DNA from: Flaviramulus sp. BrNp1-15
GTDB lineage: Bacteria > Bacteroidota > Bacteroidia > Flavobacteriales > Flavobacteriaceae
Length of the DNA: 64,000 nucleotides
Assembly (NCBI RefSeq): GCF_022259695.1
Contig: NZ_CP092099.1
Location: 542,471-606,470, forward strand
Reading direction: 5' to 3'
Position 1 is the first letter of the stretch. The number at the start of each line of letters is the position of its first letter. The notes beneath the pieces are model-generated. The model was not told the DNA's origin. It saw only the letters and a list, made by a program, of their open reading frames with translations, and did not search any database. Of this stretch, positions 50,452 through 59,642 are shown piece by piece. The translations under genes and the position numbers were made by a program.

Positions 50452-51591
50452 ATGAAATTCAATACTAAAGTTATTCACGGTGGTCAAGAACATGATAAGG
50501 CTTACGGGGCAGTTATGCCACCTATTTATCAAACATCAACCTATGCGCAAACCACACCTGGTGGGCATAAAGGTTATGAATATTCAAGAACACATAATCC
50601 TACGCGAAATGCTTTAGAAAAAGCTTTTGCTAGTATTGAAAATGGGAAATATGGTCTAGCTTTTGGTTCTGGACTGGCAGCAATAGATGCTGTTATGAAA
50701 CTTTTAAAACCAGGTGATGAAGTTATTTCTACTAACGATTTGTATGGAGGGTCTTTTAGGCTGTTTACCAAAATATTTCAAGATTTTGGTATAAAATTTC
50801 ATTTCATTGGTATGCAAGATGCTTCTAAAATAGAAACATATATAAACCCAAACACAAAACTTATTTGGGTTGAAACACCAACCAATCCAATGATGAATAT
50901 TATTGATATTGAAGCAGCTTCTCAAATTGCGAAAAAACATAATATTTTATTAGCGGTTGATAATACGTTTGCTACGCCTTATTTACAGAAACCTTTAGAT
51001 TTAGGTGCAGATATTGTTATGCACTCTGCAACAAAATATCTTGGTGGACATAGCGATGTGGTTATGGGCGCATTAGTTGTAAAAGATAAAGATTTAGCAG
51101 ATAGATTGTACTTCATTCAAAATGCAAGCGGAGGTATTTGTGGACCACAAGATAGTTTTTTAGTATTAAGAGGTATAAAGACATTACATGTTAGAATGCA
51201 ACGTCATTGCGAAAACGGAAAAGCTGTTGCTGAATTTTTAGCTAATCATCCTAAAGTTGAGAAAGTATATTGGCCAGGGTTTGAAAATCACCCAAATCAT
51301 ACTATTGCTAAAAGTCAAATGAAAGATTTTGGAGGTATGATATCATTCACAACAAAAGGAAATAACTACGAAGAAGCCATTAAAGTTGTTGAAAATTTAA
51401 AGGTTTTCACTTTAGCAGAGTCTTTAGGAGGTGTAGAATCTTTATGTGGTCATCCAGCAAGTATGACACATGCAAGTATACCAAAAGAGGAACGCGAAAA
51501 AACAGGTGTTGTAGATTCTTTAATCAGACTAAGTGTAGGAATCGAGGATATAGATGATTTAATTACTGACTTAAAGCAGGCTTTAGGTTAA
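50452..51591 (+). CDS. cystathionine gamma-synthase/lyase family PLP enzyme
   Basis: The 379-residue enzyme belongs to the Cys/Met metabolism PLP family. The lysine that binds PLP lies in the HSATKYLGGHSD motif, and the segments VIHGGQEHD, PPIYQTSTYAQ and GVESLCGHPASMTHASIPKEE are family hallmarks. It may form cystathionine (metB) or cleave it, which the sequence alone does not decide. The start at 50452 follows a full promoter; an ATG-free extension upstream is excluded. Confidence 0.9.
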   Translation: MKFNTKVIHGGQEHDKAYGAVMPPIYQTSTYAQTTPGGHKGYEYSRTHNPTRNALEKAFASIENGKYGLAFGSGLAAIDAVMKLLKPGDEVISTNDLYGGSFRLFTKIFQDFGIKFHFIGMQDASKIETYINPNTKLIWVETPTNPMMNIIDIEAASQIAKKHNILLAVDNTFATPYLQKPLDLGADIVMHSATKYLGGHSDVVMGALVVKDKDLADRLYFIQNASGGICGPQDSFLVLRGIKTLHVRMQRHCENGKAVAEFLANHPKVEKVYWPGFENHPNHTIAKSQMKDFGGMISFTTKGNNYEEAIKVVENLKVFTLAESLGGVESLCGHPASMTHASIPKEEREKTGVVDSLIRLSVGIEDIDDLITDLKQALG

Positions 51592-52418
51592 TCTAAATAA
51601 TATATATAACCAATATTAACCCATACTAACCAATCATTATTTTGATTAAAGTTCAATTGATGATTGAAGCCATCTACCCAATCACTAAAATAATATTGCC
51701 ATCTTATATCCAGCATTAAATCAGAAAGTTTGTCGAGTTTGTATCGAACACCAACACTAGAAACTACTGACCAATGAGAAAAGGGACTAACATCAATTGG
51801 GTATGGTCTTTCTTCTCCAGCAGGAACAGTAGGTAAAAACACTGGATCTCTGTACCAGAAAGAATAGATATTATCTTCATTGTAAATATTGCCATCGCCA
51901 TAAGTAGTGCTTGCCTCAGGAGTAGAAAATGTGTAGCGAACTCCTAAACTGGCAAATGGAGCTAATTTGTAACCAAAGGCTTGAAATGAACGAATGCTTT
52001 TTGGGAAGAACTCAATTTGAGTGCCTATATCAAGGTTTGTGGCAACACCACTATGTGCTCTAAGTCTGTCAGCATCTGGAGTTATATTATCCGGTCCAAC
52101 CCATTCACCAAGGTGATTTAATTTAGTTTTATTCCATGAAATTTCATTTCTTAACTTAAAATGGTCATTAAAATAAGTGTCTGTAGTATAGCAATTACAA
52201 TCTGCTCTATATGAGAAGTTTATGTAGTGAACAACGCCAATACCGATTCCAGAGTTTCCAAAATTAGTTTTTCCTTCATTTCGGCTACCAAAATCAGATC
52301 TAAATTGAACAGGACCAGCTATAACCCCTAATTCATGAGAGAAGCCTAATTGAGCGTTTGTTGTCTGTACAACAACAAACAGGCAAATATAAGAAACTAA
52401 CTGTTTCAAGTTAAGCAT
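51588..52418 (-). CDS. predicted outer-membrane protein next to gdhA
   Basis: This 276-residue protein has a signal peptide (about 1-22) and a body with beta strands ending in an aromatic strand (WVNIGYIYYLD), as in small outer-membrane barrels. Two near-central Cys (DCNCY) are unusual. It is conserved in flavobacteria as far as I recall, but no function is known. It converges with the PLP gene, overlapping by 4 bases, and is divergent from gdhA. Confidence 0.75.
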   Translation of the reverse strand: MLNLKQLVSYICLFVVVQTTNAQLGFSHELGVIAGPVQFRSDFGSRNEGKTNFGNSGIGIGVVHYINFSYRADCNCYTTDTYFNDHFKLRNEISWNKTKLNHLGEWVGPDNITPDADRLRAHSGVATNLDIGTQIEFFPKSIRSFQAFGYKLAPFASLGVRYTFSTPEASTTYGDGNIYNEDNIYSFWYRDPVFLPTVPAGEERPYPIDVSPFSHWSVVSSVGVRYKLDKLSDLMLDIRWQYYFSDWVDGFNHQLNFNQNNDWLVWVNIGYIYYLD

Positions 52419-52452
52419 AATAAGGTTCGTTTTCTTGAGGCATTATTAAAGA

Positions 52453-52483
52453 CAAATATATAAAAACTCACTAAAGAAACAAA
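52453..52483 (-). promoter_or_regulatory. full promoter of the outer-membrane protein gene next to gdhA
   Basis: On the minus strand TTTG (52480-52483) is followed after 19 bases by TATATTTG (52453-52460), 35 bases before ATG 52418. Confidence 0.85.
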
Positions 52484-52564
52484 CATTAATAAAATTACTA
52501 TAATTAGCTTGAAAATACTTGTTGCGAATTTTTAAAAAAAATGTCTTTATTTTTAAAGATAACG

Positions 52565-52572
52565 TATATTTG
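52565..52572 (+). promoter_or_regulatory. -7 box for gdhA
   Basis: TATATTTG at 52565-52572 followed by a leader of about 40 bases to ATG 52621. No TTTG 19 bases upstream. Confidence 0.55.
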
Positions 52573-52620
52573 TGCCTTTAAATTACGTATTTGTTAAATT
52601 ATATTGTAATATAGGTATAT

Positions 52621-53964
52621 ATGAAAAGTAATATTGAAGCATTTTTAGACCTTGTAAAAGAAAGAAATGGTCATGAACCAGAGTTTTTACAAGCCGTGGA
52701 AGAGGTTGCGGAAACTGTAATTCCTTACATTGTTAAACATGATATTTATTATGGTAAAAACATTCTTTTAAGAATGGTTGAGCCTGAGCGATTAATTTCG
52801 TTTAGAGTATGTTGGGTAGATGATAAAGGAGAAATACAAGTTAATAGAGGGTATAGGGTTCAAATGAATTCTGCAATTGGCCCGTACAAAGGAGGTTTAC
52901 GCTTTCATCCTACTGTAAATGCTAGTGTTTTAAAATTTTTAGCATTCGAACAAGTTTTTAAAAATTCTCTAACAACTTTACCAATGGGAGGTGGTAAAGG
53001 AGGTAGTGATTTTGACCCCAAAGGTAAAAGTGATAATGAAATTATGAGATTTTGTCATGCTTTTATGAGTGAATTATTTAGATATATTGGTCCAAATACA
53101 GATATTCCCGCAGGAGATATAGGGGTTGGTACAAGAGAAATAGGATTCTTGTTTGGCAAGTATAAAAAATTAAGAAATGAATTTACAGGTGTTTTAACAG
53201 GAAAGGGAATGTCTTGGGGAGGATCTTTAATAAGACCTGAAGCTACTGGATATGGTACTGTATATTTTGCAGAAAAAATGCTTGAAACAAAAGATGACAC
53301 TATCAAAGGAAAGAATGTTGTGATTTCTGGCTCAGGAAATGTGGCACAATATGCTGCAGAAAAAGTATTGCAATTGGGAGGTAAGGTTTTAACACTTTCT
53401 GATTCTGCAGGATACATCTATGATTCAGAAGGTATAGATGAGAAGAAACTAGCATTTGTAATGGAGCTTAAAAATGTAAAACGAGGTAGAATAAGTGAGT
53501 ATGTAGATGAATATTCAAATGCAGAATATCACAAAGGAAAAACACCTTGGGAAGTTAAATGTGATGTAGCTTTACCGTGTGCAACACAAAATGAACTTCA
53601 TGAAGAAGATGCTAATGCATTGCTTAAAAATGGTTGTATTTGTGTGAGTGAAGGTGCTAACATGCCATCAACTAAAGAAGCAATAGCAGCTTTCCATAAA
53701 GCTAAAATACTATTTGCTCCAGGAAAAGCTTCAAATGCTGGAGGTGTAGCTACATCTGGCTTAGAAATGACACAAAATTCTCTAAGATATAAATGGACAA
53801 GAGAAGAAGTAGATAATAAGCTTAAAGATATTATGTCAGACATCCACAAATCATGTTTAGAATATGGTACAGATGAAGATGGGTACGTAGACTATGTAAG
53901 AGGTGCAAATATTGCTGGGTTTGTAAAAGTAGCAGATGCTATGTTAGCTCAAGGTATTGTATAG
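52621..53964 (+). CDS. gdhA: NADP-type glutamate dehydrogenase
   Basis: The 447-residue enzyme reduces 2-oxoglutarate with ammonia to glutamate. The substrate site carries PMGGGKGGSDFDPKGKS (near residue 121), with the catalytic Lys in it. The Rossmann motif GSGNVAQYAAEKV follows near 240, and the C-terminal SNAGGVATSGLEMTQNS segment is the family hallmark. Length matches the hexameric NADP-dependent form. A hairpin terminator follows. Confidence 0.96.
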   Translation: MKSNIEAFLDLVKERNGHEPEFLQAVEEVAETVIPYIVKHDIYYGKNILLRMVEPERLISFRVCWVDDKGEIQVNRGYRVQMNSAIGPYKGGLRFHPTVNASVLKFLAFEQVFKNSLTTLPMGGGKGGSDFDPKGKSDNEIMRFCHAFMSELFRYIGPNTDIPAGDIGVGTREIGFLFGKYKKLRNEFTGVLTGKGMSWGGSLIRPEATGYGTVYFAEKMLETKDDTIKGKNVVISGSGNVAQYAAEKVLQLGGKVLTLSDSAGYIYDSEGIDEKKLAFVMELKNVKRGRISEYVDEYSNAEYHKGKTPWEVKCDVALPCATQNELHEEDANALLKNGCICVSEGANMPSTKEAIAAFHKAKILFAPGKASNAGGVATSGLEMTQNSLRYKWTREEVDNKLKDIMSDIHKSCLEYGTDEDGYVDYVRGANIAGFVKVADAMLAQGIV

Positions 53965-53989
53965 AAGTAAACGACTAACTGTTAATTGT

Positions 53990-54022
53990 AAAAAAGCTTT
54001 CCTCTAGAGGGAAGCTTTTTTG
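53990..54022 (+). terminator. intrinsic terminator after gdhA
   Basis: AAAAAGCTTTCC pairs with GGGAAGCTTTTT (one T-G wobble) around a TCTAGA loop, followed by T residues. Confidence 0.85.
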
Positions 54023-54065
54023 TTTTAAAATATATTATTTTAAAGTAAAACTCGTTAGTTATAAA

Positions 54066-54073
54066 TATATTTG
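54066..54073 (+). promoter_or_regulatory. -7 box for porZ
   Basis: TATATTTG, 19 bases before the ATG at 54092. It overlaps a longer alternative start of the gene, which supports the start at 54092. Confidence 0.5.
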
Positions 54074-54091
54074 AATATTCAAAATCAGGAT

Positions 54092-56440
54092 ATGTATAAA
54101 AGACTAATTATACTTATAATTTACTTGTTTTCAGCTTATAGTTTTTCTCAAGATTATTCCGCTCTTTGGGAAGGTCATTTTTCATACAACCAGATAAAAG
54201 ATATTGCTCAAGGAAATGGTAAAATCTATGCAGCAGCAGACAATGCTGTGTTTAGTTTAGATGTGCAAACAAACGAAATGGAAGAACTTAGCACCATTAA
54301 TGGGTTGTCCGGAGAAACTATTACAACTATTTATTACAGCGAAGTATATGAATTATTGATTATTGGATACGAAAACGGATTAATTGAAATAGCTTTTGAT
54401 AATGATGATGAAGTTTTAACTATAGTAGATGTTATTGATAAAGTAACAATACCACCCACAGATAAAAAAATCAACCACTTTAATACTTACCAAAATGTAG
54501 TTTATATTTCAACAAACTACGGGGTTTCGGTTTTTGATTTAGAACGACTTGAATTTGGAGACACCTATTTTATAGGTAATGGAGGAACTCAAATTCCGGT
54601 AAACCAAACCACTATTTTTAATGATTTTATTTATGCTGCTTGCTCTGGAGGTAATGGTATAAAAAAAGCAGAAATTTCAAATCCTAATTTAATTGATTTT
54701 CAGAATTGGCAACAAATTACTTCAGGAAACTTTACAGCTATTGAAACACATGAAAGCAAACTCTATACAATAAGAACAAATAGAAGAATTTATGAAATTG
54801 TTGATGATGTTTTAAGCGAGAGGTTTTTTTATTCAGATACACCTTTAGATTTGAGAACTGAGGATGAAAGCTTAATTGTTACTACTCAGAATAATGTTTT
54901 TATTTATGATATTGATTTTGATTTAGTTTCGCAAATAGATATAGATCCATTATTCGATACACAATATTCCTCTGCTACAATAGATTCAAATACTATTTAT
55001 ATTGGTACAAATGATTTTGGGATATTAAAGACAGAAATTACTAATCCAGCTATTTTTCAAGAAATTCACCCAGAAGGTCCGTTATTAAATATTCCTTTTT
55101 CTATAGAAACAGAACCTAATGGATTATGGGTTACTTTTGGGGAATACGATTTATTTTATAACCCATACCCATTAAACAGTCGAGGTTTTAGCCATTTAAA
55201 AGATAATACTTGGATTAATAATAGATATAGTGAAGTATTTGAAGCCAAATGTTTAAATGAAATTGCTATAAATCCTTTTAATACAAATCAAGTTTTTATA
55301 AGTTCATTTTTTAGCGGTTTGCTAGAAGTAAATGAAGATGTTCCAACAGTTTTATATAATCAAACAAATAGTGGTTTGGAGTCTTTAGTTTTACCAGGCA
55401 ACCCTAATTATGTAGATTTAAGAGTAGGTACTTCAGCATTTGATAATAATGGTTTGTTATGGACTCTTACCAGTAGAATAGAAGAACCTTTAAAATCATT
55501 TAATCCAGATAATAATCAATGGCAATCTTTTAGTTTTACCGATGTTATTGCTGATGGTTTTGCTGGAAACCCAGGATTTGCTGATATTACTATTGGCTCA
55601 GATAACACAAAGTGGGTTGCAAGTTATGAGTTTGGTCTTATAGGTTATAAAGAAAATGGAAGTAATTATCTTATTAAAAGTTTATACCGTGAAGAAGAAA
55701 ATATGCCTGTGCAGGTTACTACTGCTTTAGCACTAGATAATCGCAACCAATTATGGATAGGTACATTTAGAGGATTACGAGTTTTGTATAATACGTCCAA
55801 TTTTTTTACTGATGAAAATGTTCGTGTTGAAGAAATAATTATTGAAGAAGATGGTGTCGCTAAAGAATTATTATTTCAGCAATATATTTCAGATATTGAG
55901 GTAGATGGTTCAAATAATAAGTGGATTGGAACCGATGATTCTGGGGTGTTTTACTTTTCATCGGATGGACAAAACACCATTTTTCATTTTACTAAAGACA
56001 ATTCACCTTTACCATCAAATAGTATTAGAGATATAGCTCTAGACACAAATAATGGAACAGTATATATCGCCACTAGCAAAGGGTTGGTGTCTTTTAATTC
56101 AGGTGGTTCTAGTCCTTTTGAAGATTTAGAAAATGTTTATGCATATCCAAACCCAGTAAGACCTAATTTTAACATTGTAGATGAAAAAGTAAAAATTAAA
56201 GACATCTCAGAAAATGTAAATATTAAAATCACCGATATTGAAGGCAATTTAGTTGCCGAAGCTCAATCTAGAACCAATCAAAGATACAATGGATATAATT
56301 TAGAAATTGATGGAGGTACAGCCTATTGGAATGGTAAAAATTTAGCTAATAATGTTGTAGCTTCAGGTGTTTATCTAATCATGTTGTCAGATTTAGATAC
56401 TTTCGAAACTAAAGTTTTAAAATTAATGGTGGTAAGATAA
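54092..56440 (+). CDS. porZ: PorZ-like type IX secretion beta-propeller protein
   Basis: The 782-residue exported protein (start ATG 54092) has a signal peptide ending in SFS-Q, an N-terminal propeller region with the WEGHFSYNQIKDIAQGNGKIYAAADNAVF segment typical of PorZ, a second propeller, and a C-terminal type A sorting-like domain (AYPNPVRPNF..., ending KVLKLMVVR). PorZ helps deliver cargo and anionic LPS at the outer membrane in Porphyromonas. Followed with a 1-base overlap (TAATG) by recO, an arrangement found in many flavobacteria. Confidence 0.82.
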   Translation: MYKRLIILIIYLFSAYSFSQDYSALWEGHFSYNQIKDIAQGNGKIYAAADNAVFSLDVQTNEMEELSTINGLSGETITTIYYSEVYELLIIGYENGLIEIAFDNDDEVLTIVDVIDKVTIPPTDKKINHFNTYQNVVYISTNYGVSVFDLERLEFGDTYFIGNGGTQIPVNQTTIFNDFIYAACSGGNGIKKAEISNPNLIDFQNWQQITSGNFTAIETHESKLYTIRTNRRIYEIVDDVLSERFFYSDTPLDLRTEDESLIVTTQNNVFIYDIDFDLVSQIDIDPLFDTQYSSATIDSNTIYIGTNDFGILKTEITNPAIFQEIHPEGPLLNIPFSIETEPNGLWVTFGEYDLFYNPYPLNSRGFSHLKDNTWINNRYSEVFEAKCLNEIAINPFNTNQVFISSFFSGLLEVNEDVPTVLYNQTNSGLESLVLPGNPNYVDLRVGTSAFDNNGLLWTLTSRIEEPLKSFNPDNNQWQSFSFTDVIADGFAGNPGFADITIGSDNTKWVASYEFGLIGYKENGSNYLIKSLYREEENMPVQVTTALALDNRNQLWIGTFRGLRVLYNTSNFFTDENVRVEEIIIEEDGVAKELLFQQYISDIEVDGSNNKWIGTDDSGVFYFSSDGQNTIFHFTKDNSPLPSNSIRDIALDTNNGTVYIATSKGLVSFNSGGSSPFEDLENVYAYPNPVRPNFNIVDEKVKIKDISENVNIKITDIEGNLVAEAQSRTNQRYNGYNLEIDGGTAYWNGKNLANNVVASGVYLIMLSDLDTFETKVLKLMVVR

Positions 56441-57159
56441 TGCTAGTTAACACAAATGCCATTGTTCTCTCTAAATTAAAATACAAAGACAACGACCTAA
56501 TAGTTAAATGTTATACCCAAGAACTGGGAGTTTTAAGCTTTCTTCTAAGAGGTGTATTAAAGAGTAAAAGAGGGCATTCGAAAACAGCATATTTTCAGTT
56601 ATTATCTCAATTACAATTAGTTGTTCATTATAAGGAAAATAGATCTTTACAAAGCATTAGGGAAACCAAGTTAAATAATATTTATACCAGTTTACATTCC
56701 AATGTTTTAAAAGGTTCTATTGTTATGTTTTTATCTGAAGTGTTATCAACTACTTTAAAAGAGGAAGAACCAAATGAAGCACTTTACAGTTATATAGAAA
56801 ACACATTGTTGTGGTTAGATTCTCAATCAGAATATTCTAACTTTCATTTATTGTTTTTATTAAAGTTAACTAAATATTTAGGATTTTATCCAGATACAAC
56901 AGAGATAGACTATCCTTTTTTTAATTTAAACGAAGGAAAATTTGAGTTAAAACCAACCAATAAATATACCATAAGAGGAGAAAATTTAATACTCTTAAAA
57001 ACCTTATTAGGCACAACATTTGATGCATTAAATAATGTAAAAATAAATGCAAAGCAACGACAGTCGTTTTTAAGTATGATTTTGCTTTATTTTGAACTAC
57101 ATTTGGGAGATTTTAGAACCCCTAAATCGCTGCAAATATTTAATCAAGTTTTTAGTTAA
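56440..57159 (+). CDS. recO: DNA repair protein RecO
   Basis: The 239-residue protein has an N-terminal OB-fold (TNAIVLSKLKYKDNDLIVKCYTQELGVLSFLLRG) and a helical C-terminal domain without the zinc cysteines of some family members. RecO loads RecA on SSB-coated DNA with RecR. Its start shares one base with the porZ stop, and the TonB receptor starts 3 bases after its end, so all three may be on one transcript. Confidence 0.93.
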   Translation: MLVNTNAIVLSKLKYKDNDLIVKCYTQELGVLSFLLRGVLKSKRGHSKTAYFQLLSQLQLVVHYKENRSLQSIRETKLNNIYTSLHSNVLKGSIVMFLSEVLSTTLKEEEPNEALYSYIENTLLWLDSQSEYSNFHLLFLLKLTKYLGFYPDTTEIDYPFFNLNEGKFELKPTNKYTIRGENLILLKTLLGTTFDALNNVKINAKQRQSFLSMILLYFELHLGDFRTPKSLQIFNQVFS

Positions 57160-57162
57160 AAC

Positions 57163-59574
57163 ATGAAGGCTTTTTACCTTATTTTCTTTTTTTTAATAGC
57201 GCACACATGTTTGCATGCTCAAAATGTAAAAGTCTTAAATTCAGTAACTAAAGAGCCTATTTTTGGAGTGGCTATTTATAATGCAGATAAATCTAAAAGT
57301 GTAATTACAAATTTTAGAGGAGAAGCTGAATTAGATGAGTTTTCAAATACAGAAACAATCTATTTTAAGCATTTATCTCACGTTCTAAGAAAAATCACGA
57401 AACTTCAACTGGGTAACTCAAATAGGATATACTTAGTTTCAAATACACACGGTTTAGAAGAAATAGTTATTTCTGCATCAAAGTTTGAACAAAACAGAAA
57501 AGATATTCCTCAAAAGATAGTAAGTATTAAAGCCAAAGACGTGCAATTTACTAATCCGCAAACCAGTGCAGATTTACTTGAAAACACAGGACAGGTTTAT
57601 ATTCAAAAAAGTCAATTAGGAGGCGGAAGCCCTATGATAAGGGGTTTTTCTACTAATAGATTATTAATTACAGTAGATGGTGTACGAATGAATAACGCTA
57701 TTTTTAGAGGCGGGAACTTACAAAATGTTATTTCTATTGATCCTTTTTCTATTCAAAATACCGAGGTTACTTTAGGTTCAGGTTCTGTAATTTATGGTAG
57801 TGATGCTATTGGCGGTGTAATGAGCTTTTACACCCAAAAACCTAAATTATCGCTTTCAGATTCATTGTTGTTAAATGCCAATATTATTACACGATATGCA
57901 ACAGCAAGCGATGAAAAAACAGGGCATTTCGATTTTAATTTGGGTTATAAGAAATGGGCATTTGTAACCAATGCCAGCTATTCAGATTTTGGTGATTTAA
58001 GAATGGGCAGTCATGGTCCAGATGAATATTTAAGACCAGAGTTTGTTCTTACTACCAATACAGGTGATGAAATTATTCAAAACAGTAACCCTTTAGTTCA
58101 AAAATACTCGGGTTATAATCAAGTAAACCTGATGCAAAAAGTGCATTATAAACCATACGAAGATTTAAGTTTCGATTTGGGTTTATTTTACACCACAACC
58201 TCAGATTATTCCAGATACGACCGATTAATACGCTATAGAAATAATGTTTTACGTTCGGCAGAATGGAACTATGGGCCACAAAAATGGTTTATGTCTAATC
58301 TGCAATTAACCAAGTTAAGCAGTCGCTCTAATTTATATAATAAAATTAAAGCTACAGTAGCATATCAAAATTTTCAAGAAAGCAGGATGGATAGAGATTA
58401 TCAATCTTCTATTAGAAACATTCGCGAAGAAGCGGTAAATGCGTATTCCTTTAATTTAGATTTAGAAAAAACACTAAGCTCTAAAACACAATTTTTTTAC
58501 GGTCTTGAATATATTTACAATAAAATAAAGTCTAGCGGAGAAGAAGAAAATATATCTACAAATGCCATAAAACAAACGGTTTCTAGATATCCAAATGGGG
58601 CAAGTTGGGAATCTGCGGCAATTTATAGCAGTATTAAATACAAGCCAAATTCTAAATTTGTATTTCAATCTGGGTTACGTTTTAATCATGTAGTTTCTAA
58701 AGCAGATTTCACTGAAAACAACACCTATTTAAACTTACCTTTTGCTAGCTCAACAAACAAAGCAGGTGCATTAACAGGAACAGCAGGTATTAGTTGGTCG
58801 CCAAATAAAACATTACAATGGAAATTAAACGCATCATCAGCATTTAGAGCGCCAAATATTGATGACATAGGAAAGGTTTTTGATTCTGAACCCGGGTCTG
58901 TTGTTGTACCAAATGAAACTTTAAGACCAGAATACGCTTATGGAGGCGAATTAGGTTTGAAAATGAACTTTAACGATAAGATTATTTTAGATTTAAACAC
59001 GTATTACACGTATTTAGATAATGCTTTGGTGCGACGGGATTATAATTTAAATGGTGAAACAGAAATTATTTACGATGGTGAGTTAAGTAACGTGCAAGCT
59101 ATTCAAAATGCATCAAAAGCGTGGATTTATGGTTTTGAGGTTGGTGCAAGAGTTAATTTTACTGATAAATTAAAACTAACCTCACAGTACAATATAATTG
59201 GCGGAACAGAAGAAGAAGGCCATATAGAAGTACCTGTAAGGCATGTGGCACCTAATTTTGGAAACACACATTTGGTTTGGACAAATAAAAATTTTCAAAT
59301 TGATGTGTTTGGTAATTATAACGGTGGTTTATCTTATTATCAGTTGGCACCTTCTGAAACCGAAAAAGACTATATCTACGCACTAGATAGTAACGGCAAC
59401 CCTTACAGCCCATCGTGGTATACACTAAGTGTTAGAACACAATACCAAATAACAAATAGTACAACCCTAACAGCTAGTTTAGAAAATATTACAGACCAAC
59501 GCTACAAAACCTATTCTTCTGGAATTGCTGCATCTGGTAGAAACTTCATTTTGTCTTTAAAATATAGCCTATAA
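57163..59574 (+). CDS. TonB-dependent outer-membrane receptor
   Basis: The 803-residue receptor has a signal peptide (about 1-19), a CarboxypepD_reg-like domain (about 20-100), a plug domain (ETVIVSASKFEQ-like start at about 108 and the IRGFSTNRLLITVDGVRMNN block near 165) and a beta-barrel to the end (final strand FILSLKYSL). The plug resembles heme/hemoglobin-type receptors, but the substrate cannot be fixed from sequence. It follows recO by 3 bases. Confidence 0.92.
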   Translation: MKAFYLIFFFLIAHTCLHAQNVKVLNSVTKEPIFGVAIYNADKSKSVITNFRGEAELDEFSNTETIYFKHLSHVLRKITKLQLGNSNRIYLVSNTHGLEEIVISASKFEQNRKDIPQKIVSIKAKDVQFTNPQTSADLLENTGQVYIQKSQLGGGSPMIRGFSTNRLLITVDGVRMNNAIFRGGNLQNVISIDPFSIQNTEVTLGSGSVIYGSDAIGGVMSFYTQKPKLSLSDSLLLNANIITRYATASDEKTGHFDFNLGYKKWAFVTNASYSDFGDLRMGSHGPDEYLRPEFVLTTNTGDEIIQNSNPLVQKYSGYNQVNLMQKVHYKPYEDLSFDLGLFYTTTSDYSRYDRLIRYRNNVLRSAEWNYGPQKWFMSNLQLTKLSSRSNLYNKIKATVAYQNFQESRMDRDYQSSIRNIREEAVNAYSFNLDLEKTLSSKTQFFYGLEYIYNKIKSSGEEENISTNAIKQTVSRYPNGASWESAAIYSSIKYKPNSKFVFQSGLRFNHVVSKADFTENNTYLNLPFASSTNKAGALTGTAGISWSPNKTLQWKLNASSAFRAPNIDDIGKVFDSEPGSVVVPNETLRPEYAYGGELGLKMNFNDKIILDLNTYYTYLDNALVRRDYNLNGETEIIYDGELSNVQAIQNASKAWIYGFEVGARVNFTDKLKLTSQYNIIGGTEEEGHIEVPVRHVAPNFGNTHLVWTNKNFQIDVFGNYNGGLSYYQLAPSETEKDYIYALDSNGNPYSPSWYTLSVRTQYQITNSTTLTASLENITDQRYKTYSSGIAASGRNFILSLKYSL

Positions 59575-59577
59575 TAT

Positions 59578-59616
59578 TAAAACCGCCATTACTGGTTTAG
59601 TAAGTGACGGTTTTTG
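59578..59616. terminator. terminator between the TonB receptor and the T9SS protein
   Basis: AAAACCGCCATTAC pairs imperfectly with GTAAGTGACGGTTTTT around a TGGTTTA loop. It lies between converging genes. Confidence 0.75.
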
Positions 59617-59642
59617 GAAATAAACATTTGGTTGATTTTAAT